This document shows positions 51,503 through 60,521 of a stretch of DNA of 64,000 nucleotides, piece after piece. Each line of letters begins with the position of its first letter. Positions within the stretch are counted from its first letter, which is position 1. The notes below the pieces were generated by a model that saw only the letters and a list, made by a program, of their open reading frames with translations, searched no databases and was not told the origin of the DNA. The translations under genes were made by a program, and so were the position numbers. This DNA is from JAXLYX01 sp046351215 (GTDB taxonomy: Bacteria > Myxococcota_A > Polyangia > Polyangiales > Houyiibacteriaceae): positions 186,001-250,000 of the forward strand of contig JAXLYX010000008.1 in the NCBI GenBank assembly GCA_046351215.1. The letters are read 5' to 3'.

Positions 51503-52405
51503 TCAGTCGGCGAGCCCGACGCTCGCCGCGAAGGGCCGGAGCGCGTCCGCGACCGCTTCGCAGCGCTCCTGCGAGAGCCCGCTCGCACGGTAGCGCGAGA
51601 GCAGCACGGAGAGGTTCGGCACGGCACGCTCCACCAGGGCGACGAGGCCCGCCGCGACGTGGCTCGTGTCGTCGGGCGAGTGCATCGCGATCGTGCGCAC
51701 GCCGAGGACCTGCTTCCACTGCGCGCCGACGTTGGCCGCGCGGCCGAGGTCGGGGATCAGGTAGAAGGGCTCGAAGGAGCGCATCGTCTCGGCGACGATC
51801 TCGGGGAGAGGGATGTCGGCGCCGAGCCCGTCGGCGATCAGCCCGGCCACCTCCTCCTTCGAGACCGCCGGGTTCGGCGGCTCGTCCCCCGTGAGGAAGA
51901 GGAAGCCCTTCCGGTTCCGCTTCCTCACGCAGTCCATGTCCGTGTGGCGCGCGGCGAAGTACATGGCGAGCTCGTACGACTCGTTGCCCCCGCCCCCGCC
52001 CCCTTCGAGGTAGAGCCACGTGAGCCACTGATCCATCAGCTTCTCGGTCGACTCGAATTGCCCGACCTGGAGCGCGGCGCGATCGCCGCGGGCGCATCCC
52101 ACGCCCATGAAGAGCACCTGCGGATCGGGCACTCCGGCCTCGAGGAGGGTCTTCATGAACGCCGGGAGCGTCTCGGTCGCGAGCTTCTTCGGGATCTCGC
52201 CCATCGAGCCGGAGACGTCGAGGGCGAAGACGATGCCCACCGAATTCGGGTGCTCGGCGCTGTCGCGGCACTCCCGCGCACGCACTCCCTTCGGGTTCAT
52301 CAGCGGATGACAGCTCGACTGGGTGAAGACTTCCTTGGCGGGCTGCGCTGCGCGTGCGCTCGTCATCGCGACGTGTGCGTCGTGGCTGTAGGAGCCGTAT
52401 CCCAT
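51503..52405 (-). CDS. VWA-domain protein
   Basis: 300 residues. Residues 55-240 form a von Willebrand A domain with the MIDAS motif DVSGSMG (63-69), a following Thr/Ser and a late Asp (LTGDEPP). A Gly-rich loop (YLEGGGGGGNESYELAMYFAARH) interrupts it. No signal peptide, so it is cytoplasmic. Similar stand-alone VWA proteins accompany kinases and MoxR ATPases in myxobacteria; the giant kinase gene is upstream on the same strand (73 bases). Confidence 0.88.
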   Translation of the reverse strand: MGYGSYSHDAHVAMTSARAAQPAKEVFTQSSCHPLMNPKGVRARECRDSAEHPNSVGIVFALDVSGSMGEIPKKLATETLPAFMKTLLEAGVPDPQVLFMGVGCARGDRAALQVGQFESTEKLMDQWLTWLYLEGGGGGGNESYELAMYFAARHTDMDCVRKRNRKGFLFLTGDEPPNPAVSKEEVAGLIADGLGADIPLPEIVAETMRSFEPFYLIPDLGRAANVGAQWKQVLGVRTIAMHSPDDTSHVAAGLVALVERAVPNLSVLLSRYRASGLSQERCEAVADALRPFAASVGLAD

Positions 52406-52478
52406 CGTCTCTATCCCTCCCTCGGAGCCGGAGCGCCGGCGATGGGGCGAGGGTACCAGAGGAGGGGAGCGCTCCGCG

Positions 52479-55400
52479 CTAGGTCGAGGCGACGAGCCGA
52501 TTCGCGCGCTCCGGGCCCGACCCCTCGGCGTCGGGGACGACGGCGGGCGTGTCGTCCGGGAACCCCGGCGCCATCATCCGCGCGAACCGATCGGGACGAC
52601 GGATCCCTTCGTTCCGCAGCCACGCGTCCGATTGCTCGACCATCTCGGCGCCGCGTCGTCCCCCGAGGAGCTGGCCCAGCCGTCGACGGGCGACGATGGC
52701 GCGACCGCGCATCTCGGCCTGCTCGTAGACCTCGACGGCGGCCTCGAGGTGACGGATCGCGATGTCCTCCTGGCCCTTCACGGAGGCGACGGCGGCACGC
52801 ACGAGGTGCGCCGGCGCGGTCGCCGTGAGCTCGCGCTCGCGCTCGAGCCGCCGCGCCGAGGCGAGCGCGATCGAGAGGAGCTTCCCCCTGCGCTCCGGCG
52901 AGACCCTCGCTTGCGCGACGGCGAGCATCCCCCGCGTCGCCGCGAGGTCGATGCGGAGGCGCTGGATCATCGTCGTCGTGAAGGTGCGCACGCGTCGGAG
53001 CCGCGCCTCGAAGCGGTCGAGGGCTCCGTCGCAGCGTCCCTCGTAGCAGTCGACGTCCGCGAGCCCGACGCAGTGGTGGACCTGGATCTCGTCCGCCCCG
53101 GCGCCCCATTCGCGGAGGAGCTCGGACGCGCTCTCCGCGCCTTCGCTCGGGGTGTCGTCCATGCAGGCGAGCAGGAGGAGCAGACGCGCGTTCAGGAAGA
53201 GCTGCGTGAAGCGGTCGCCGCGCTCCCGGGCCTCGAGTCGCGCACGGCTCGCGCGGGCGCGGAACTCGCGGTAGCGACCGAGCTCGAACAAGAGGAAGAC
53301 GCGCAGGCCCTGGAGGGTGCGGCGCTCGGCCGGCACGTCGGCGACCTGTTCCTGGAAGATCCGCTCGGCGATCCCGAGGTGCTCGAGCGACTTCGACCAG
53401 CGTCCACCGAGGTAGGCGCCCATGCCTTCGCAGTAGTGGACGACGGCGACGACCTCGGGACGGCCGACGTCCTCGGCGAGCCGCATGGCCCGGCGGAAGA
53501 GCTGGGTCCGGCGCTCGCGGAACCTCTGCGAGGTGACCGCCATCGAGGCGGCGTCGTAGGCGAGGACGCGGGCCATGCGGCCCGGCTCGCCGAGCACCTC
53601 CGCGACGTAGCGCGCACGGCCCAGGAGATCGGCCGCCAGGATCGCGCGCACGGAGCCGAGAGCCACGCCGGCGGTCTGGAGGATGTCCGCGCGGAGCCGC
53701 TCGAGCGGCGGGAGCTCGCTCTCGTCGCGCGGCCGCCCGCCGCGTACGAAGAGGAGGAGGATCCGCGTCCAGACCACCGAGACGAGCGCTCGGAGCGCGC
53801 TCCGGTGATAGGGCTCGCCGAGGGACTTCAGCGTCGCCTCGTACACGCTCGCGCCGCGATCGAAGTGGCCCGTCAGCACGAGCTGCGCGGCCGCCTGGCT
53901 CCGCAGCTCGATCGCCTCGATGCCCGTCGCTTCTTCGCCCGCCGCGAGGAATTCCTCCGCCGCCTCCTCGCCGCGGCCCGCGTTGGCGAGCGCCCGACCG
54001 AGCTTCACGGAGAGGCCGTCGACCTCGACGTAGGGGTGCGGCCGGACGTCGATGGCCCGTCGGTAGAGCAACGCGGCGCGATCGAAGGCGAGCGCGAGCG
54101 ACGCCCGATCGCCGGCGGTCTCGAAGTACGCGGCCGCGCGCTCGGGGTGTCCGGCCTCGCCGTAGTGGGTCGCGAGATCGATCGGGTCGGGCGAGGGAAG
54201 GGCCTCGTAGGCGCGCGCCAGTCGGAGGTGGAGCTCCTTGCGGTCGTCGATCGGGAGCCGTCCGAGGAGCGCCTCCCGGATCCGGTCGTGGTAGACGTCG
54301 ATCGCCTCGTGACCGTGCTCGACGACGAGCTTCACGAGGCGGCTCGTGCGGAGGGCATCGAGCTCGGCCTCGACCGTCTCGAGGGTGTCGCCGGCGGCCT
54401 CCGCCAGGAGACGCGACGTCGGGGGGCGCCCCGCGATGGAGACGAGCCGGAGCAGCTGCTCGGCCTTCGCGCCGACGTGCGACACGCGTTCCTCGATGAC
54501 TTCGTCGAGCGCGAGCGGGGCCTCGTCGGCGCGTCGTGCTCCGTGGCGGACGAGCTCCGCGAGGAAGAGCGGATGACCGGCCGACTCGGCGACGATCCAT
54601 TCGGCGCTCGCCGACGAATCGCGGCCGAAGGCCGTCGCGAGCCGCCGTGCGAGGAGCCGCGCGTCGTCGCCGGTCAACGGCTCGAGACCGAGTCGCTCGA
54701 CGGCGACGCCGGGAAAGGGCTCGGCCACCGGCACGCGATGCGCCGAACCCTCGGTGCGGAGCGTCGCGACGAAGAGGATCGGAGGGGCCTCGGGGGGGCG
54801 GAGGAGCTCGGCGATCAGCGCTCGGCTGTCGGGATCGAGCCATTGGAGATCTTCGAGCACGAGCACCAAGGGTCGCTCGGCGCCGAGGGAGGAGAAGAGC
54901 GAGCGCATCGCGTCGAAGAGCATCGCTCGCTGCTCGCGGGGATCGCGGGCGTCGCGCGCGGTCGCGGACGGGAACGCCGGAATGCGCCTCAGCACCGGGA
55001 ACGCCCGCGAGAGAAACTCCGCGTGCGGAGGCAGGAGCGAGGTCAACACGTCCCGCGGGAAGAGTCGGAGTCGACTGCTGAGCGAATCGACCACGCCGTC
55101 GAAGGATTGGAACGGCATCGACTCCCGACGGCTGCATCGGCCGCGGAGGATCCAGGGCTCGTCGAGCTCGGCGGCGAGCTCGGAGACGAAATGACGGACG
55201 AGTGCCGACTTCCCGATCCCCGACTCGCCGTGCACGAGGATCGCGGCGTTCTCGCCCCAGCGGATGCGTGCGGCCGCACGCCGGAGGAACGCGAGCTCGC
55301 GCGCCCGGCCGACGAAGAGCTCGCCGGAGTCCGCGTCCCTCGGATCCTCCGGCCCGAGACCACTCCACGTGGCGTACCCCCGGGTCGCCTCGAGGATCGT

Positions 55401-56207
55401 CTCGACGCTCGGTCGGTCCGCCGGTTGGCGCGCGAGGAGCTTCGCCACGAGCTCGTCGAGATCGGGAGGGACTCCGCGGACGAGAGAGCTCGCGCGCGGG
55501 GCGTCCTCCGTCATCTTGCGGACGAGCACGCGGACGGCCGGTCCGTCGAAGGGGAGGCGGCCCGTGAGCGCCTCGTAGACCATCGCGCCGACCGAGTACC
55601 AGTCGGCGCTCGCGTCGATCGGCCTTCCCTGGGCCTGCTCCGGAGCCATGTAGCCGTACGAGCCGAGGGTGCCGACGTCGGTCGCCTGCCGCCCGTCCGC
55701 GATCTCCGTGACGAGCCCCATGTCGAGCAGCACGACGCGGCCGGCGGTCGTGATCATCACGTTCGCCGGCTTGATGTCCCGGTGGACCTGGCTCGCGCGA
55801 TGCAACGCCGCGACCGCCCGCACGAGCTGGCCGAGCGCATCGCGGAGGCGCTCGACGTCGCATCCGACGGAAGCCGTGTCCGCGCGGGCTTCCTCGGGGA
55901 GGGCGCCTCGCACGTACGAGAGGAAGTCGTCTCCCTCGAGGAGCTCCATCGTGTAGAACCAGACGCCGTCCTCTTCGAAGAGCTCTCCGAGGCGGATCAG
56001 GTTCGGATGCCGGAGGTCGCGCAGGACCCGGAACTCGCGCTTGAAGCGCAGGAGCGCGTCGCCCTCGACCTCGCCGACCGACTTCATCGCGACCTCGACG
56101 CCGCGGCGCCGGTCGTACACGCGGTAGACGGAGCCCATCCCGCCGCGCCCGAGGCGCTCGCGGATCTCGAAGCGCTCGAGCGCTGGGATGCTCTCCTCCA
56201 GAGACAT
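52479..56207 (-). CDS. Ser/Thr kinase - AAA ATPase - TPR signalling protein
   Basis: 1242 residues. Kinase domain 11-285: glycine loop GRGGMG (20-25), Lys42 in VAMK, HRDIKPAN (142-149) and APE (188-190). The usual DFG metal motif reads D162-M-G. Then an AAA/STAND-type ATPase with Walker A GESGIGKS (327-334) and LVLVLEDLQWLDPDSRAL as Walker B, and a long helical TPR-rich C-terminus to the end. This is the architecture of the large PknB-AAA-TPR proteins of myxobacteria. Start ATG 56207 removes a 23-residue extension without similarity. Confidence 0.93.
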   Translation of the reverse strand: MSLEESIPALERFEIRERLGRGGMGSVYRVYDRRRGVEVAMKSVGEVEGDALLRFKREFRVLRDLRHPNLIRLGELFEEDGVWFYTMELLEGDDFLSYVRGALPEEARADTASVGCDVERLRDALGQLVRAVAALHRASQVHRDIKPANVMITTAGRVVLLDMGLVTEIADGRQATDVGTLGSYGYMAPEQAQGRPIDASADWYSVGAMVYEALTGRLPFDGPAVRVLVRKMTEDAPRASSLVRGVPPDLDELVAKLLARQPADRPSVETILEATRGYATWSGLGPEDPRDADSGELFVGRARELAFLRRAAARIRWGENAAILVHGESGIGKSALVRHFVSELAAELDEPWILRGRCSRRESMPFQSFDGVVDSLSSRLRLFPRDVLTSLLPPHAEFLSRAFPVLRRIPAFPSATARDARDPREQRAMLFDAMRSLFSSLGAERPLVLVLEDLQWLDPDSRALIAELLRPPEAPPILFVATLRTEGSAHRVPVAEPFPGVAVERLGLEPLTGDDARLLARRLATAFGRDSSASAEWIVAESAGHPLFLAELVRHGARRADEAPLALDEVIEERVSHVGAKAEQLLRLVSIAGRPPTSRLLAEAAGDTLETVEAELDALRTSRLVKLVVEHGHEAIDVYHDRIREALLGRLPIDDRKELHLRLARAYEALPSPDPIDLATHYGEAGHPERAAAYFETAGDRASLALAFDRAALLYRRAIDVRPHPYVEVDGLSVKLGRALANAGRGEEAAEEFLAAGEEATGIEAIELRSQAAAQLVLTGHFDRGASVYEATLKSLGEPYHRSALRALVSVVWTRILLLFVRGGRPRDESELPPLERLRADILQTAGVALGSVRAILAADLLGRARYVAEVLGEPGRMARVLAYDAASMAVTSQRFRERRTQLFRRAMRLAEDVGRPEVVAVVHYCEGMGAYLGGRWSKSLEHLGIAERIFQEQVADVPAERRTLQGLRVFLLFELGRYREFRARASRARLEARERGDRFTQLFLNARLLLLLACMDDTPSEGAESASELLREWGAGADEIQVHHCVGLADVDCYEGRCDGALDRFEARLRRVRTFTTTMIQRLRIDLAATRGMLAVAQARVSPERRGKLLSIALASARRLERERELTATAPAHLVRAAVASVKGQEDIAIRHLEAAVEVYEQAEMRGRAIVARRRLGQLLGGRRGAEMVEQSDAWLRNEGIRRPDRFARMMAPGFPDDTPAVVPDAEGSGPERANRLVAST

Positions 56208-56313
56208 GCGGAATCGGGAGCCTAGGGCACGAACGTCCGGTATGCGAATCCGGGCGCGTGGGGACGAGGGTGGCATCCGTCGCGGACGCCGTGCGATTCT
56301 CCGCGTTCCTCCG

Positions 56314-56895
56314 ATGATGCCCGAGCCCTCGACCGGCGAGCCGAGACTCCCGCCCTTCGCCGACTGGCCGGGGGGGGTCGAGTTCGGGGAGGACGAAGGG
56401 ACGATGTGGTTCGTGCCCCCGGCGACCCTCTGCGTGCAGACGCGGGCGGCGCGTGTCGATCTCCGCCTCGCCCGTCTCTACATGAACACGCTCCGTGCGA
56501 TCCGGGACGCGGAGCGCGAGTCGATCGCGCGCGAGGGGGGCCTCCGTCTCTACCAGGACCTCCGCTCGCTCCAGGTCTTCGAGCGGCCCGCGCGGATCTA
56601 CCTCGCGCAGGCGGCGCTCGAGGACATCGGTCGGTGGAGGCTCGCGTGCAACAAGATCGCGCTCGCGGCCGCGAACCCGATCGTACGGATCACGATCCAG
56701 CTGCTCGCGACCGTGGTCGTGAAGACGGGGGTGCCCGGCTTCCTCGTCGTGTCGGAGCTCGGCCACGAGCTCGAGCGAGATGCGGTGGCCCGGCCCGAGA
56801 CGGCGCCCGAGCACGAGGCTCGGCATGCCGTCTACGCGCGTCTGCGCGACGCGGCCTCCCCGGACCACGCCGATCGCGGTAGCTTCGCCCCATGA
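56314..56895 (+). CDS. Hypothetical protein, STAS-like size
   Basis: 193 residues. Central strand-helix pattern (TLCVQTRAARVDLRLARLYMNTL...LRLYQDLRSLQVFERPARIYLA...NKIALAAANPIVRI) recalls STAS/SpoIIAA-like domains often seen as small sensors in myxobacteria, but no signature residue proves it. Divergent from the giant kinase (106 bases) and coupled by ATGA to the next gene. The kinase's partner is a possible role. Confidence 0.65.
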   Translation: MMPEPSTGEPRLPPFADWPGGVEFGEDEGTMWFVPPATLCVQTRAARVDLRLARLYMNTLRAIRDAERESIAREGGLRLYQDLRSLQVFERPARIYLAQAALEDIGRWRLACNKIALAAANPIVRITIQLLATVVVKTGVPGFLVVSELGHELERDAVARPETAPEHEARHAVYARLRDAASPDHADRGSFAP

Positions 56896-57311
56896 CGCCC
56901 CAAGAGACCGTCCAGGAATTCGTCCGCGCCCTCGAAGCGATGGACATCGATCGCGCGCTCTCCCTCGCCGATCCGAACATCGTCTACGAGAACGTCGGCC
57001 TCCCTCCGATCCGCGGAATGCGGGCGTTCACCAAGACGCTCCGGATGATGGAGCAGCGCTTCACCGGCTTCGAGGTCGTCATGCACCGCATCGCCGCGAA
57101 CGGCCCCGCGGTGCTGACGGAGCGCACGGACATCCTGCACTTCCTGGGCTTCCGCCTCGAGATCTGGGTCTGCGGCACCTTCGAGGTGCACGACGGGAAG
57201 ATCACGCTCTGGAAGGACTACTTCGACTGGGCGCAGCTCACGGGACGCCTCGTGAAGGGCATCCCGGGAGCGCTCGTGAAGAACGCCCTGCGGGCGATCG
57301 GGCGCGGTTGA
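56892..57311 (+). CDS. SnoaL/limonene-epoxide-hydrolase-like (NTF2 fold) protein
   Basis: 139 residues. ETVQEFVRALEAMDIDRALSLADPNIVYENVGLPPIRG then MMEQRFTGFEVVMHRIAANG and TFEVHDGKITLWKDYFD match the limonene-1,2-epoxide hydrolase/SnoaL branch of the NTF2 fold, with the Asp/Asn/Tyr-like polar residues of the pocket. Small hydrophobic or terpenoid ligands are typical. Start overlaps the previous gene by 4 bases. Confidence 0.85.
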   Translation: MTPQETVQEFVRALEAMDIDRALSLADPNIVYENVGLPPIRGMRAFTKTLRMMEQRFTGFEVVMHRIAANGPAVLTERTDILHFLGFRLEIWVCGTFEVHDGKITLWKDYFDWAQLTGRLVKGIPGALVKNALRAIGRG

Positions 57312-57318
57312 GCCCGCG

Positions 57319-58386
57319 TCAGCGCGCGGGCACGAGGTCGATCACGACGAGCTCGGGCCGGCAGAGGAAGCGCAACCGAGGCGCCGTCCCGCGCTCCATC
57401 CCGAGGCCGCGCGAGACGACGAGCCTCCGTCCGCGCGGAAGCTCGACGAGGCCGCCCGCGGCCCAGCGACGCGGGACCTCGGAGAGCGTCATCAACGGGC
57501 CGATCAGGGGCAGCTGCACCTGACCTCCGTGCGTGTGGCCCGCGACGAGGAGGTCGGCCTCGACGCGACCGAGCGCGAAGTCCGGGCCGTGACCCATGAC
57601 GACGTGGAAGCCGGGCTCGCGAGGAAGCGCGAGCCCGACGTCGAAGGAATCCTCGAACGAGAGGCTCGTGAGGGCGAGCGGACCGACCCGCACCGTCGTC
57701 GTCCTCCGCGTCGCGACGACGCGCGTGCCGCCGAAGACGGACTCGGGCCACGTCGGCGGGTCCACGTTGCCTTCGACGGCGTACGCGCCGAGGGGAGCGT
57801 GGATCGTGTCGACGAGTCGACCGAGCGCGCGGGCCGTCGCGTCGTACGCGTCGCCCTCGGGGAGCTGGACGTAGTCGCCCGGGAGCAGGACGAGGTCGGG
57901 GCGGAGCTCTCTCGCGCGCCGCACCACCTCGCGCTCGTAGCCGGTGACGGCGTCGGTCTGGAGATCGGCGAGCACGACGATGCGAAGTCGTCGCTCGACG
58001 GCGGGCGTCGCGATCTCGTAGCGCGTCACCTCGAGCCGATGGGGCTCGAGCAGGAATGCGTCCGCGGCGATGCCGACGAGGACGAGGCTCGTGCCGATCA
58101 GGGCGACGCGGAGCCGCGACGGGAGCCCGCGCACGGCGGCCGCGAGCGCGAGGACGACCGGTGCGTGCCCGAACACGAGCTGGGCGAGCAGGCCGATCGT
58201 CGAGAACGCCGGGCTCTCGCCCGGGTACACGAGCCATCCGCCGAGCCCGACCGAGATCACGGTCGAATAGGTCCACCGCAGCAGCGCGTCGAGCCAGCGC
58301 CTCGGCTGCTTCCGGAGGAAGAGGAGCGTCGCCGCGTCGAGCGCGAGGAGCACGGCGTGGAAGAGGGCGAGCCGCATCGCGGCCAT
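57319..58386 (-). CDS. Membrane-anchored metallophosphoesterase (YkuE-like), atypical site
   Basis: 355 residues. Four N-terminal hydrophobic segments (to about 120), then a calcineurin-like domain: VLADLQTD, LPGDYVQLP, EGNVDPP, VVMGHGPD and LVAGHTHGGQVQLP. Compared with the family consensus (D-x-H...GD...GNH[DE]...H...GHTH) the first His is Gln and the GNH is GNV, so metal binding and activity may be altered. Start ATG 58386 or ATG 58377. Confidence 0.85.
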   Translation of the reverse strand: MAAMRLALFHAVLLALDAATLLFLRKQPRRWLDALLRWTYSTVISVGLGGWLVYPGESPAFSTIGLLAQLVFGHAPVVLALAAAVRGLPSRLRVALIGTSLVLVGIAADAFLLEPHRLEVTRYEIATPAVERRLRIVVLADLQTDAVTGYEREVVRRARELRPDLVLLPGDYVQLPEGDAYDATARALGRLVDTIHAPLGAYAVEGNVDPPTWPESVFGGTRVVATRRTTTVRVGPLALTSLSFEDSFDVGLALPREPGFHVVMGHGPDFALGRVEADLLVAGHTHGGQVQLPLIGPLMTLSEVPRRWAAGGLVELPRGRRLVVSRGLGMERGTAPRLRFLCRPELVVIDLVPAR

Positions 58387-58411
58387 GGTGCCACGGCTCG
58401 CCCTCCGGGGC

Positions 58412-60436
58412 TCAGAGCCTCGCCGCGACCTCCGTGCCCTGCTTGATCGCGCGCTTCGCGTCGAGCTCGGCGGCGAAATCGGCGCCGCCGATCACGTGGT
58501 AGCGCGGATCGGCGACCTCGCCCTTCTCGTTCACGGGGAGCAGGTCGCGCACGGAGTCCTGGCCGGCGCAGACGACGACGGTGTCGACCGGGAGCACCTT
58601 CACGAGCCCGTCGTGGCGGATGTGGAGGCCCTGGTCGTCGACCTTCAGGTACTCGACGCCGCCGAGCATGTGGACGCCCTCGCGATCGAGGACGATCTTG
58701 TGCACCCAGCCGCTCGTCTTGCCCGGGCCCGAGCCCATCTTCTTGCCCGCGGGCTTGCGCTGGAGGAGCCAGATCTCGCGGCGCGGCGGATGCTTCTCCG
58801 CGGCGAGGAGGCCGCCTTCCTTCGTGACCTTCGGGTCGACGCCCCAGGCCTTCTCCCAGGCCTCCGTGCTCTGGTTCACGTCGTGGAGCAGGAACTCCGA
58901 GACGTCGACGCCGATGCCGCCCGCGCCGATCACCGCGACGCGCTGCCCGACGGGCCTCTTGTCGCGGAGCACCTCGGCGTACGAGAGGACCTTCGGATGG
59001 TCGAGGCCCTCGATGCGCGGCCGCCGCGGCACGACGCCCGTCGCGATCACGACGGAGTCGAAGCCCTCGAGGTCCTTCTTCTCGGCCTTCGTGCCGAGCT
59101 TCACCTTCACGCCCGACGTCTCGAGCCGCTTCGTGAAGTAGCGGATGGTCTCGCGGAACTCCTCCTTGCCGGGGATCGCCGCCGCCATGCGGAACTGCCC
59201 GCCGATCGAGTCCGAGGCCTCGAAGAGCGTGACGTCGTGGCCCCGCTCGGCCGCCGTCGTCGCCGCGGCGAGGCCCGCCATGCCGCCGCCGACGACGGCG
59301 ACCTTCTTCTTCCGCTTCGTGGGCAGGACGACGAGCTCGGTCTCGTGGCAGGCGCGCGGGTTCACGAGGCAGCTCGCGCGCTTCAGCGAGAAGGTGTGAT
59401 CGAGGCAGGCCTGGTTGCAGGCGATGCAGGTGTTGATCTCGTCCGCCTTGCCGGCCGCGGCCTTGTTCACGAAGTCCGAGTCGGCGAGCAGCGGGCGCGC
59501 CATGGAGACCATGTCGGCGTCGCCGCTCGCGAGGATCTCCTCGGCGACCTCGGGCGTGTTGATGCGGTTCGAGGCGCAGACGGGGATCTTCAATTCCTTC
59601 CGCATGCGCGCCGTGACCTCGCGGAAGGCGCCGCGCGGCACGGAGGTGACGATCGTCGGGACGCGCGCCTCGTGCCAGCCGATGCCGGTGTTGAGGAGGT
59701 TCACGCCGGCCGCCTCGAGCGCCTTCGCGGCGGTGACGATCTCCTCCCAGGTGTTGCCGCCCTCGACGAGGTCGATGAGCGAGAGGCGGTAGATGACGAG
59801 GAAGTCGTTCCCGACGGCCTCGCGAACGGCCTTCACGATCTCGGCCGGGAAGCGCACGCGGTTCTCGATTGGGCCGCCCCAGCGATCCGTGCGTCGGTTC
59901 ACGCGCTTGCAGAGGAACTGGTTCAGGAGGTAGCCCTCGCTGCCCATGATCTCGACGCCGTCGTAGCCGGCCTCGCGGGCGAGCTTCGCGCAGCGCGCGT
60001 AGTCCTCGATCGTCGAGAGGATGAGCTTCTCGCTCATCGCGCGCGGCTTGAACGGATTGATCGGCGACTTCACCGCCGAGGCCGAGACCTGGAAGGGGTG
60101 GTAGCCGTAGCGGCCCGCGTGGAGGATCTGCATCGCGATCTTCCCGCCCTCGGCGTGCACGGCGCTCGTCACGCGCCGGTGGTTCAGCACGTCGAGCTTG
60201 GTGTTCAGCGTGCCTCCGGCCGGGAGCAGCCACCCCTGGCGGTTCGGCGAGATGCCGCCCGTGACGATGAGCCCCACGCCGCCGCGCGCGCGCTCGGCGA
60301 AGTACGCCGCGAGCTTGCCGTAGTGGAAGAAGCGGTCCTCGAGGCCCGTGTGCATCGAGCCCATGAGCACGCGGTTCTTCAGGGTGATCGGGCCGAGATC
60401 GATCGGCGAGAGCAGGGTGGGGTAGGAATTCGTCAT
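58412..60436 (-). CDS. fadH: 2,4-dienoyl-CoA reductase (FadH type)
   Basis: 674 residues. FMN TIM-barrel (1-360): LLSPIDLGPITLKNRVLMGSMHT with active-site residues, and EGYLLNQFLCKRVNRRTDRWGG. The 4Fe-4S cluster Cys set is in CIACNQACLDHTF and SCLVNPRAC. FAD/NADPH domains follow (VVGGGMAGLAAATTAAERG; VAVIGAGGIGVDVSEFL). It reduces 2,4-dienoyl-CoA with NADPH during unsaturated fatty acid oxidation; related enzymes reduce other enoates. It is expressed from a near-consensus promoter (60481-60508) overlapped by TetR-type repeats. Confidence 0.95.
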   Translation of the reverse strand: MTNSYPTLLSPIDLGPITLKNRVLMGSMHTGLEDRFFHYGKLAAYFAERARGGVGLIVTGGISPNRQGWLLPAGGTLNTKLDVLNHRRVTSAVHAEGGKIAMQILHAGRYGYHPFQVSASAVKSPINPFKPRAMSEKLILSTIEDYARCAKLAREAGYDGVEIMGSEGYLLNQFLCKRVNRRTDRWGGPIENRVRFPAEIVKAVREAVGNDFLVIYRLSLIDLVEGGNTWEEIVTAAKALEAAGVNLLNTGIGWHEARVPTIVTSVPRGAFREVTARMRKELKIPVCASNRINTPEVAEEILASGDADMVSMARPLLADSDFVNKAAAGKADEINTCIACNQACLDHTFSLKRASCLVNPRACHETELVVLPTKRKKKVAVVGGGMAGLAAATTAAERGHDVTLFEASDSIGGQFRMAAAIPGKEEFRETIRYFTKRLETSGVKVKLGTKAEKKDLEGFDSVVIATGVVPRRPRIEGLDHPKVLSYAEVLRDKRPVGQRVAVIGAGGIGVDVSEFLLHDVNQSTEAWEKAWGVDPKVTKEGGLLAAEKHPPRREIWLLQRKPAGKKMGSGPGKTSGWVHKIVLDREGVHMLGGVEYLKVDDQGLHIRHDGLVKVLPVDTVVVCAGQDSVRDLLPVNEKGEVADPRYHVIGGADFAAELDAKRAIKQGTEVAARL

Positions 60437-60467
60437 CGCGGGCCTCGGAATCCTTCAGGAATTCAAT

Positions 60468-60509
60468 CTGAACGGTGTTAAGTATAGGTTTGGTCTTAAC
60501 GGTGTCAAG
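60468..60509. promoter_or_regulatory. Two direct-repeat TetR-type operator sites
   Basis: Two 15-base words, CTGAACGGTGTTAAG (60468-60482) and CTTAACGGTGTCAAG (60495-60509), agree at 13 positions and start 27 bases apart. They flank the -10 and overlap the -35 of the fadH promoter, and lie 13 bases before the divergent tetR start. This placement would repress both genes. The same motif is found at 26180-26193. Confidence 0.65.
60481..60508 (-). promoter_or_regulatory. Sigma-70-like promoter for fadH
   Basis: On the minus strand TTGACA (60508-60503) and TATACT (60486-60481) are separated by 16 bases, a near-consensus housekeeping promoter. This is rare in such a GC-rich sequence. The start of transcription is expected near 60474, about 40 bases before the fadH start codon. 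Confidence 0.7.
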
Positions 60510-60521
60510 ATAGGCCCACCG

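Noticed and set aside
52632..56225. Long plus-strand open frame (about 1200 codons) antisense to the giant kinase
   Set aside because: Composition is Arg/Glu/Asp-rich with no motif; the minus-strand frame carries complete kinase and ATPase motifs.
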